This document shows, piece after piece, positions 7,227 through 12,628 of a stretch of 13,190 nucleotides of DNA. Below the pieces are notes generated by a model, which worked only from the letters and a program-made list of their open reading frames with translations, had not been told where the DNA came from and did no database searches. Both the position numbers and the translations under genes were made by a program. Origin of the DNA: an uncultured Bacillota bacterium (GTDB lineage Bacteria > Bacillota_I > Bacilli_A > RF39 > UBA660); contig CAMENK010000011.1 in assembly GCA_945928335.1 (NCBI GenBank), positions 1 through 13,190 of the forward strand, written 5' to 3'. The first letter of the stretch is position 1; every line of letters begins with the position of its first letter.

Positions 7227-7634
7227 TCATAATGTATACGAATCCATAGAATAATCTGAATTAGGATTACTAACAAAATACTTATCTTTTATATCTACAT
7301 ATCCAACTATATTTTCACTAGGAATATAATAACTTCCTTTAGAATTATTTTTAACTAAAGAATTTATTTCATCTTTATAAGATGCGATTATTACCATTAA
7401 ATCTTTTTTTCTAGTTTGTGGACTACCTAGACAATAATCTACATAATATTCAGGTTCAGAATAAAATCTTTCATCTATTGGATTTGCTGCACTAGATAAT
7501 TTATTGTCTTCCATTTCTAATCCTTTTTCATTTATAGAAATACCATTTGCTCTTTCAGTTAAATGAGCATAAAACTCAATATCTTCTTCCATTTCTAATT
7601 CTTTCATAGAATTTGCTAAATCTTCTAATTCCAT
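7227..7634 (-). CDS. Unrecognised 135-residue soluble protein
   Basis: No family recognised. The reading frame looks real: GGTGAG lies 5 nt before the ATG, a promoter candidate sits just upstream, and it tightly fills the space between ylbL (23 bp) and the nusB promoter (0 bp). The product has no membrane segment or signal peptide. The first 45 residues are acidic (MELEDLANSMKELEMEEDIE), a Tyr-rich centre follows (ERFYSEPEYYVDYCLG), then a Lys/Ile segment (KKDLMVIIASYKDEINSLV) and a Ser/Tyr/Asp-rich tail without charged clusters. One cysteine. In B. subtilis yqhY (Asp23 family) precedes nusB, but nothing here resembles Asp23. Probably cytosolic and possibly lineage-specific. Confidence 0.7.
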   Translation of the reverse strand: MELEDLANSMKELEMEEDIEFYAHLTERANGISINEKGLEMEDNKLSSAANPIDERFYSEPEYYVDYCLGSPQTRKKDLMVIIASYKDEINSLVKNNSKGSYYIPSENIVGYVDIKDKYFVSNPNSDYSMDSYTL

Positions 7635-7651
7635 TATTTCTCACCACTTTC

Positions 7652-7680
7652 ATTATACTATAATTCTTCTAAACTTTTAA
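7652..7680 (-). promoter_or_regulatory. Sigma-A-like promoter of the 135-residue protein gene
   Basis: On the minus strand TTAAAA (7675-7680), a 17-bp spacer and a perfect TATAAT (7652-7657). It straddles the end of ylbL, with the -10 directly after the ylbL stop codon. Six bases separate the -10 from GGTGAG. Confidence 0.65.
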
Positions 7681-8665
7681 GTACACTTTTAAAGTCTTTT
7701 GCTTCTATTATTTTTATATCATAATTATATTTTTCTTTTAATTCTAAAGCCTCTTGATAATTATTACTAGGTACCAAAAAAATATCTGCTTTCTTTTTCA
7801 CTGCACCAGCTAGTTTATATTTAACTCCACCAATTTCACCAACTGTCCCATCATAATTTATAGTACCAGTTCCAGCAATTTTAAGTCCTTTAGTTATATC
7901 TTCTTCTATTAAACTATCATATATTTCTAAAGTACTCATAAGTCCACCAGAAGAACCACTTTCATTACTACTATATTTAAATTCTATATTTTTATCAGTT
8001 TCAACTTTAATTGAATTAACTAAAATCATTCCTATAATTTTTTTACCTTCACTTTCATAAACTATTCCAGTCCTAGTTTTTTTCTTACCATTATTTATAA
8101 CATTAAAAACTATTTCATCTCCAACATTATAATTATTTATTTGATTAGTTAATTCTTCAAATGAAGTAATTTTAATATCATTGACAGATTCAATTATATC
8201 TCCTACTTTTAAATTAGTTTTAGCATCTTCAAATATATAATATACAACTAAATCATTTTTAGTTATTTCATATTTCTCATTTGCTTCATCAAATGCAATT
8301 TTAATAGCTATTTCATTACCATTTTCTAAATCTATTTTTCCTCTTGCAAGAATACTTTCATAATCTTCATTTTCTATTCTCTCATCATCTAAATCTATTA
8401 AATCCCAACTAGGTATAATTTTACTTAATAATACAAAAGGAATAATACCTTTCTTTGCATTAACATAAGTTAAATTAAATGAACCTTCACTTTTATATTC
8501 TCCTTCAATTTCTATTCTGTCATCTAAATCACTAATACCGCCAGGAGTATAAATTTCATAATCTAATCTATAAGTAAATAAAAATACTAAAAAAACATAA
8601 AAAATCAGAAATTTATAATTATTTTTTATAAAGGTTTTAATTTTGTCATATATTTTATTAGCCAT
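7658..8665 (-). CDS. ylbL: YlbL/SepM-type membrane-anchored PDZ plus Lon-fold protease
   Basis: A 335-residue protein with one N-terminal membrane helix (about 18-32, FLIFYVFLVFLFTYR), a PDZ domain (about 130-205, with LKVGDIIESVNDIKITSFEE) and a C-terminal Lon-type peptidase domain. The Ser-Lys dyad is Ser239 in SGSSGGLMSTLEIYD and Lys284 in GEIGGVKYKLAGA, 45 residues apart as I recall for B. subtilis YlbL. The nucleophile motif is GSSGG rather than the usual GPSAG. Both domains should lie outside the cell. Known relatives: YlbL helps end the DNA-damage division block by degrading YneA in B. subtilis; SepM trims the competence peptide in Streptococcus mutans. The substrate here is unknown; no YneA or CSP gene is in the window. 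AAGGAGG lies 9 nt before the ATG. Divergent from ylbJ, the neighbour it also has in B. subtilis. Confidence 0.92.
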   Translation of the reverse strand: MANKIYDKIKTFIKNNYKFLIFYVFLVFLFTYRLDYEIYTPGGISDLDDRIEIEGEYKSEGSFNLTYVNAKKGIIPFVLLSKIIPSWDLIDLDDERIENEDYESILARGKIDLENGNEIAIKIAFDEANEKYEITKNDLVVYYIFEDAKTNLKVGDIIESVNDIKITSFEELTNQINNYNVGDEIVFNVINNGKKKTRTGIVYESEGKKIIGMILVNSIKVETDKNIEFKYSSNESGSSGGLMSTLEIYDSLIEEDITKGLKIAGTGTINYDGTVGEIGGVKYKLAGAVKKKADIFLVPSNNYQEALELKEKYNYDIKIIEAKDFKSVLKSLEEL

Positions 8666-8685
8666 TAAATTAGCCTCCTTAATTT

Positions 8686-8694
8686 ATTATAGCA
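8686..8694 (-). promoter_or_regulatory. Extended -10 element of ylbL in the ylbL-ylbJ divergent gap
   Basis: On the minus strand TGCTATAAT is an extended -10 (TATAAT at 8686-8691). No good -35 is seen at 16-18 bp. Five bases separate it from AAGGAGG. The gap is only 44 bp, so ylbL and ylbJ control regions must overlap. No convincing sigma-A or sigma-E promoter for ylbJ could be assigned on the plus strand. Confidence 0.55.
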
Positions 8695-8709
8695 TAAAGG
8701 GTGATATTT

Positions 8710-9606
8710 ATGTTTAGCAAAATGAAAAAAATTATTATATTTCTGTTATTTAGTATTATTTTATTTATAATTTTCAAAAATCCAACTATAGTTATTGAAT
8801 CAGTTAATTATAGTATAGATATATTTATAAAAAATATTATTACAAGTTTATTTCCATTTTTTATACTTGCTGATATTTTAATAAATTATAATTATATATA
8901 TTATTTAAGTAAAATTTTAAAATTTAAATATAGTTATATTATTTTAATGAGTATGATTTCAGGTTTACCTAGCAATGCCAAATTTATTAGTAATTTACTA
9001 GATAGAAATGAAATAAGTATTAAAGATGCAAATCTCTTATTAAGTGTAACTTTCTTTCCTAATCCTATGTTTGTGATTGCTACGGTTGGAACATTAATGT
9101 TAAACAATACTAAATTAGGAATAATTCTTTTAATAAATTTATATATTTCTAACTTAATAATGTATATAATCTATTATAAAAAATTAGATAAAAAGAATAT
9201 TAGTTTTAATAAAAATAGTTTAAATTTTCCAAATTTGATAAAAATTTCAATATTAAATAATATAAGTACTTTAATGATAATATTAGGAACAATATTTATA
9301 TTTATTTTGCTAAGTAATATTATATTTACTTATATAAAAGTTTCACCTTTAACCGAAGGAATTATTACATCAATATTTGAGATGACTAGCGGTATTAAAA
9401 AGATTAGTATTCTTAATTTAAATACTAATCTTAAATATATGATTATATCTATCTCTTTAATGTTTTCAGGAATATCCATAATTACTCAAGCATTTAGTAT
9501 TTTAAGTAATTATAAATTAGATATTAAGTTAATTTTAAGAAATAAGTTAATTTTAATATTATTAAACTTTTTATTAAATTATATATATATTAAATTTATA
9601 ATTTAG
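8710..9606 (+). CDS. ylbJ: YlbJ-family sporulation integral membrane protein
   Basis: In B. subtilis ylbJ is a sigma-E-dependent mother-cell gene needed for normal spore formation; the transported or sensed molecule is not established. This 298-residue protein (B. subtilis is longer, about 400) is almost entirely hydrophobic, with about seven to eight membrane segments and the nucleoside-gate type arrangement. The conserved first half includes SLFPFFILADILI and a loop ISGLPSNAKFISNLLDRNEI followed by KDANLLLS and FFPNPMFVIATVGTLML, corresponding to the G-P-x-x-A-K/NP signature region of YlbJ. An in-frame GTG at 8701 is possible, but the ATG at 8710 has AAAGGGTGAT directly upstream and is preferred. 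The gene is extremely AT-rich (one sampled line is 12% GC). It converges on the pseudopilin operon with a 4-bp overlap of stop codons and no evident terminator between them. Confidence 0.82.
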   Translation: MFSKMKKIIIFLLFSIILFIIFKNPTIVIESVNYSIDIFIKNIITSLFPFFILADILINYNYIYYLSKILKFKYSYIILMSMISGLPSNAKFISNLLDRNEISIKDANLLLSVTFFPNPMFVIATVGTLMLNNTKLGIILLINLYISNLIMYIIYYKKLDKKNISFNKNSLNFPNLIKISILNNISTLMIILGTIFIFILLSNIIFTYIKVSPLTEGIITSIFEMTSGIKKISILNLNTNLKYMIISISLMFSGISIITQAFSILSNYKLDIKLILRNKLILILLNFLLNYIYIKFII

Positions 9607-10142
9607 TCTTTATTTTGATAAACAATTTCTATATCTAATTCAGGATGTAATGTAACTGGGATTTTTATATAATGAAGATTATTCATATTACTATATATAA
9701 GTGGATTAAAAGAATATTTTTCAGGTAATTGTCTTTTTAATTCAATTACTATATTATTTGTGTCTGTTATATCTTCATACATTACAATTTGATATGGTTT
9801 AGTATTCTCATCTAATTCTGCTTTTACAAGCGTTATTTTTTTAATTTTACCATTTTTCATATGAATGCCATAAGCATCTATGTTTTCACTTTCATCAGGG
9901 CATGTATAAGTGCAATCATATTCATTACAACAACTAATTTCACTTATTCCTTCATTATTTCTTATATCTTCATTTATATATTGAGATATACTATTTCTCA
10001 TAACAATTATTTCTGTATTATTCTCGATTTTGTCTTCATCTTTTTTTAAAATAGATAAGAAATTAAACATAAATACCATAATCAAAGATAAGAGTACTAT
10101 TGAGACTGTTAATTCAATTAAAGTAAAACCTTTTTTATTCAT
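9603..10142 (-). CDS. Type IV prepilin-like protein with a cysteine cluster (third of three pseudopilins)
   Basis: The N-terminus MNKKGFTLIELTVSIVLLSL is a textbook class III prepilin signal: short basic leader, cleavage between Gly5 and Phe6, Glu at mature +5, then a hydrophobic helix to about residue 31. The 148-residue remainder should be an extracytoplasmic pilin domain after a helical neck (33-60). Four cysteines are bunched in 11 residues (71, 72, 77, 81), in the stretch SCCNEYDCTYTCPDE, suggesting disulfides or metal binding. No particular minor-pilin subfamily was recognised; position and length are compatible with ComGF- or GspJ-like minor pilins (inference). AGGTGAAAT lies just before the ATG. 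It follows the second pseudopilin by 7 bp and overlaps ylbJ tail to tail by 4 bp. No pilus ATPase, platform protein or prepilin peptidase is in the window. Confidence 0.85.
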   Translation of the reverse strand: MNKKGFTLIELTVSIVLLSLIMVFMFNFLSILKKDEDKIENNTEIIVMRNSISQYINEDIRNNEGISEISCCNEYDCTYTCPDESENIDAYGIHMKNGKIKKITLVKAELDENTKPYQIVMYEDITDTNNIVIELKRQLPEKYSFNPLIYSNMNNLHYIKIPVTLHPELDIEIVYQNKD

Positions 10143-10149
10143 ATTTCAC

Positions 10150-10605
10150 CTATATTCTTAAAGAACTATAATAGTTTTTATTATTTCTTTTATAATTAAC
10201 TATTATATATCTTTTATTACCATTATTCATAGTTTTTATATATAATTTTAATGAATTTGATAACCTGCTATCATTCAATTCTAATAAAGTAACTATATTA
10301 GAATTATTTATATATATATTTTCAATTTGAAGATAATCCATATAGTCACTGCAATTAGTGATACTCATATATGAACTACAATTTGAACTAGTAATTTTAA
10401 TATAATTTTCACTTGTAATTAAATTATTTTCATCTATCCAATTTCTTACAATTTCAGTTTTATATAAGTCTCCTATGTTATCATAATAAGTTCTGGAATC
10501 AATATTAGAAGTAACACTAACATAAGTTGAATAAACCCCTAAAACCGCAATGGAAAGAACTACCATAACTAATAAAGTTTCTAGAAAAACAAATCCTTTT
10601 TTCAT
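10150..10605 (-). CDS. Type IV prepilin-like protein (second of three pseudopilins)
   Basis: The N-terminus MKKGFVFLETLLVMVVLSIA has the class III signal: cleavage expected between Gly4 and Phe5, Glu at mature +5, hydrophobic helix to about residue 28. The 151-residue protein continues with a polar, Ser/Asn/Tyr-rich domain and exactly two cysteines (76 and 85, SSNCSSYMSITNCSD) that could form one disulfide. The C-terminus ends in a basic YIIVNYKRNNKNYYSSLRI strand-like stretch. Its ATG overlaps the preceding stop (TAATG) and the AAGGAG Shine-Dalgarno lies inside the preceding gene, so translation is coupled. Subfamily not recognised; GspI- or ComGE-like minor pilin is possible from position and size. 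Confidence 0.82.
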   Translation of the reverse strand: MKKGFVFLETLLVMVVLSIAVLGVYSTYVSVTSNIDSRTYYDNIGDLYKTEIVRNWIDENNLITSENYIKITSSNCSSYMSITNCSDYMDYLQIENIYINNSNIVTLLELNDSRLSNSLKLYIKTMNNGNKRYIIVNYKRNNKNYYSSLRI

Positions 10606-10766
10606 TATTCATACTCCTTATTCAATTCACTTTTAACTTCATTTATCTGCTTAGTTACAGCTTTACTTCTAAATGAATAAAGAGAAACTAATGATAGTAT
10701 TACTACCAAAAAGACTATAATAAAAGAATAAACTACTGCTGTAGAAATGAATCCATCCTTTTTCAT
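10605..10766 (-). CDS. Miniature pseudopilin-like membrane peptide, 53 residues (first of three)
   Basis: With the start at 10766 (AGGTGATAGT directly upstream) the product begins MKKDGFISTAVVYSFIIVFL: basic leader, Gly5-Phe6 like a prepilin cleavage site, then a hydrophobic helix to about residue 30 and a short charged tail ending ELNKEYE. An in-frame ATG at 10814 would add 16 residues with no Shine-Dalgarno and would lie upstream of the promoter's predicted start, so it is rejected. Mature position +5 is Ala10 rather than Glu, as in GspK- and ComGG-type minor pilins, which also lack it (B. subtilis ComGG has a similar GF-IYPAV start, from memory). There is almost no globular domain. First gene of the operon, overlapping the next start by 1 bp. 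Confidence 0.7.
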   Translation of the reverse strand: MKKDGFISTAVVYSFIIVFLVVILSLVSLYSFRSKAVTKQINEVKSELNKEYE

Positions 10767-10785
10767 ACTATCACCTACTATATAA

Positions 10786-10814
10786 AGTATATCATAATAA
10801 TTAAAATAAATCAT
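10786..10814 (-). promoter_or_regulatory. Extended -10 promoter of the pseudopilin operon
   Basis: On the minus strand TGATATACT provides an extended -10 (TATACT at 10786-10791) with a weak -35 ATGATT at 17 bp (10809-10814). Nine bases separate the -10 from AGGTGAT. No ComK-type box was recognised. Confidence 0.6.
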
Positions 10815-10815
10815 T

Positions 10816-10844
10816 AAAAAAAATTAGGATGTTAACCTAATTTT
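10816..10844 (-). terminator. Hairpin terminator for transcripts coming from ysxE (possibly bidirectional)
   Basis: A 9-bp perfect stem AAAATTAGG/CCTAATTTT (10820-10828 and 10836-10844) with a 7-nt loop. On the minus strand it runs into eight T (10816-10823), four of them inside the stem. It would end transcripts reading left from spoVID-ysxE and shield the pseudopilin promoter. It also overlaps the -35 of the small plus-strand gene. Confidence 0.65.
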
Positions 10845-10860
10845 ATAAAAATCATATATT
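10832..10860 (+). promoter_or_regulatory. Sigma-A-like promoter of the 65-residue membrane protein
   Basis: TTAACC (10832-10837), a 17-bp spacer and TATATT (10855-10860), followed after 5 nt by AGGAGGT. The -35 lies inside the hairpin at 10820-10844. Confidence 0.55.
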
Positions 10861-10875
10861 ATTTTAGGAGGTATC

Positions 10876-11073
10876 ATGAATAAGCTTAATGAAATTAAAA
10901 ATTTATATAAGAACAATAGAAAGTTATTTAATACAATTATATTAATAGTAAATTTAGTATTGATATTCTGGCAAGCAATATTTACCTTAATATCTCCAGG
11001 CAGAACAAACGTATTTCTTCTTTTACTTCTTATTGGATCACTAGTATATCAAATAATTAGAGATGGTTCTTAA
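10876..11073 (+). CDS. Small two-helix membrane protein, 65 residues, unrecognised
   Basis: A near-perfect AGGAGGT lies 4 nt before the ATG, with a plausible promoter upstream, so this short frame is probably expressed. The product has a basic cytoplasmic N-terminus (MNKLNEIKNLYKNNRK), a first membrane helix (about 17-39), a short SPGRTN turn, a second helix (about 45-60) and a charged end IIRDGS, a helical hairpin with both ends likely inside. No family recognised. It is the only plus-strand gene between the pseudopilin operon and spoVID-ysxE, and its last 17 bp overlap the end of ysxE tail to tail. Any ysxE transcript running to the terminator at 10816-10844 would be antisense to the whole gene. 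Confidence 0.68.
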   Translation: MNKLNEIKNLYKNNRKLFNTIILIVNLVLIFWQAIFTLISPGRTNVFLLLLLIGSLVYQIIRDGS

Positions 11074-11899
11074 TAAAATCATTAGTTCTATACATATAAT
11101 CAACCATTCTTTTGGTTTCAATAACATTATTTAATTCATTATCACTTTTTTCAATTTTTTTAGGAATGCTTATCATTATAAAGAATAACTTAGTTTCTTC
11201 TTTAGTTAAAGTAAATGTATCGTTATATACTTTATAAAGTGATTTAAAATCTAAATTTTTGTATTCATTTTTATAAAGTTTATATATATCTAAGACGGGT
11301 GTATCAACCATATAATTTTCCCAACCTGTTAAAATTCCATTATCACTTTCTAAATAATTATCTTTTCTTAAGTTATTATGTACAATAGTTACTCTTTCTT
11401 TTGTTTTATCTTTTACTAAATTGTACCAAGAATTTAATTCTTTTTCTATATAATACAAACTTGAATTTATTATGCTAAAATTTCTTAATAATAAATAGTT
11501 ACTAGGTGACATATATGTTTCCATGTCAGCCTTTCTTACATAATCATTATAATATTCTTTTAAATAATCTATATTATCTATTAAAGTATTATAAATATCT
11601 TTATACTTTTTTCTACTTACGTCTTTAAAGTAAGTAGTTTTATAATGCATATCAGCAACTTTTCTAATAAATTCTTCATCAGAATTTTGATTTAATATAT
11701 GCCTATCATCATAATACTTATATTTTATCTCATCTTTTGTTTCTTCTTCAACCTTTGGGAAACTATCAATTCCTCTTATTTCAAGATAATTAAATAAACT
11801 AGACATATCTTTATTTTTCTTTTTTATTACTATCTTTTTATCATCAGTTTCAAGAATTTTTACTTTTCCCTTGATAGTAATTTTATTTATCTTGGTCAT
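11057..11899 (-). CDS. ysxE: YsxE/CotS-family spore coat protein, kinase-like fold with degenerate active site
   Basis: This 280-residue protein has the aminoglycoside phosphotransferase-like fold of CotS/YsxE/YutH spore coat proteins. The small lobe has KITIKGKVKILETDDKKIVIKK (7-28); the helical lobe carries the catalytic-loop equivalent VTIVHNNLRKDNYL (170-183) and GWENYMVDTPVLDIYKLYK (192-210). The catalytic Asp of HGDxxxxN is Asn176 and the metal-binding Asp of the following DFD/IDW-like motif is Gly191-Gly192 region (TGW), so phosphotransfer is unlikely. In B. subtilis spoVID-ysxE form an operon and YsxE is a spore coat protein; the same order here is strong support. The ATG at 11899 overlaps the spoVID stop by 17 bp and lacks a good Shine-Dalgarno, so it probably depends on translational coupling. 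Sequence divergence makes the exact subfamily less sure than the fold. Confidence 0.8.
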   Translation of the reverse strand: MTKINKITIKGKVKILETDDKKIVIKKKNKDMSSLFNYLEIRGIDSFPKVEEETKDEIKYKYYDDRHILNQNSDEEFIRKVADMHYKTTYFKDVSRKKYKDIYNTLIDNIDYLKEYYNDYVRKADMETYMSPSNYLLLRNFSIINSSLYYIEKELNSWYNLVKDKTKERVTIVHNNLRKDNYLESDNGILTGWENYMVDTPVLDIYKLYKNEYKNLDFKSLYKVYNDTFTLTKEETKLFFIMISIPKKIEKSDNELNNVIETKRMVDYMYRTNDFIKNHL

Positions 11900-12578
11900 T
11901 TTCTATACAAGGTATAACTATTTTATCTCCGACTTTTAAATTTTCAATATCATTGTATTCTTTAATATCACTAAGTTTAACATTATATTTAATCATAATA
12001 CTTTCTAAAGTATCTTCTTCTCTCATTATATATACTTTATATTTATAAAAACCTGAATCTGGTATAGTATCTATAACTTTATTAATTGTTTCCTCTGTTT
12101 CTTTTTTTTCATTTATTTTAATTTCTTCCATCACTTCACTATGAAACTCATTTGGATTTTTTATCTCATGTTCTGAAATACTATCTAAAACTTCATCTAT
12201 CGTTTGCATCTCTTCTTCCTCCTCTTTATCAACATCTTCTTTTAATTCTTCCTTAATTTCAATTTGCTCATAATCCATCTTTAATGATATCTTCAAATGA
12301 AGTATATCCTTTTCAATTTCATAATTGAAATCATTAATAGATAGATTAATAGTATCTCTATCAATTAGACTTGATAATGCTATAGTAAATGGAATATTAT
12401 AAGTAAACTCTTCTTTAGTTATACTAGATTTAGTTACTTTATACTCACCTACTATATCAAAAAAACCTTCTACTGTGTCTTCCATTATTTTGTAATCATG
12501 AGTCAATGATATATCTGTTATTTCTGCAACATAAGTTTTCATGATACAATCTTTTTTAAATTCAATAATATTATTCAT
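11883..12578 (-). CDS. spoVID: SpoVID/SipL-type spore coat morphogenetic protein (SPOCS plus LysM)
   Basis: SpoVID in Bacillus and SipL in Clostridioides difficile tether the coat to the forespore surface through SpoIVA. This 231-residue version (SpoVID is about 575) has an N-terminal SPOCS-like domain (about 14-110, with VEGFFDIVGEYKVTK, YNIPFTIALSS and INDFNYEIEKDILHLKISLK), an acidic, low-complexity linker (about 107-170, KEDVDKEEEEEM) and a C-terminal LysM domain (about 180-224, YKVYIMREEDTLESIMIKYN then NLKVGDKIVIP). In SipL the LysM domain is what binds SpoIVA. The ATG at 12578 has AGGAG 9 nt upstream; that Shine-Dalgarno lies in a hairpin. It lies downstream of lon and an 84-residue gene and is followed by ysxE with a 17-bp overlap, as in B. 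subtilis spoVID-ysxE. Confidence 0.88.
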   Translation of the reverse strand: MNNIIEFKKDCIMKTYVAEITDISLTHDYKIMEDTVEGFFDIVGEYKVTKSSITKEEFTYNIPFTIALSSLIDRDTINLSINDFNYEIEKDILHLKISLKMDYEQIEIKEELKEDVDKEEEEEMQTIDEVLDSISEHEIKNPNEFHSEVMEEIKINEKKETEETINKVIDTIPDSGFYKYKVYIMREEDTLESIMIKYNVKLSDIKEYNDIENLKVGDKIVIPCIENDQDK

Positions 12579-12583
12579 AATAA

Positions 12584-12618
12584 AACACTCCTTTCATTTA
12601 AATCTATGTAGGAGTGTT
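12584..12618 (-). promoter_or_regulatory. Hairpin enclosing the spoVID Shine-Dalgarno (attenuator/terminator)
   Basis: On the minus strand AACACTCCT (12610-12618) pairs perfectly over 9 bp with AGGAGTGTT (12584-12592), loop 17 nt. The 3' arm contains the AGGAG of spoVID, and TTATT follows to the ATG, so the structure can act as an intrinsic terminator for the lon unit and/or mask the ribosome binding site in read-through RNA. It starts about 10 nt after the upstream stop. Confidence 0.7.
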
Positions 12619-12628
12619 ATTTTTATTA
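12601..12628 (-). promoter_or_regulatory. Candidate sigma-E-like promoter of spoVID-ysxE
   Basis: On the minus strand CATAGATT (12601-12608) matches the Bacillus sigma-E -10 consensus CATACAHT except at one position, and TAATAAA (12622-12628) matches KMATATT at five of seven positions with a 13-bp spacer. B. subtilis spoVID is sigma-E dependent. The start would fall near 12594, just before AAAGGAG, after the 5' arm of the hairpin. Short motifs in AT-rich DNA, so moderate to low confidence. Confidence 0.4.

Noticed and set aside
8640..8709. Sigma-E promoter for ylbJ on the plus strand
   Set aside because: CATTAAAT near 8663 resembles a -10, but the nearest -35-like element is at a poor distance and the start would lie far from the pattern seen for other genes; not supportable.
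9575..9605. Bidirectional terminator between ylbJ and the pseudopilins from TAAATTATA/TATAATTTA
   Set aside because: The 9-bp inverted repeat is pure A-T and has no GC-rich stem or clear T-run; too weak to call.
12584..12627. The spoVID hairpin as a plus-strand terminator
   Set aside because: The T-rich tail on the plus strand is good, but there is no plus-strand gene within reach on the right, so a minus-strand role is more likely; bidirectional action cannot be excluded.
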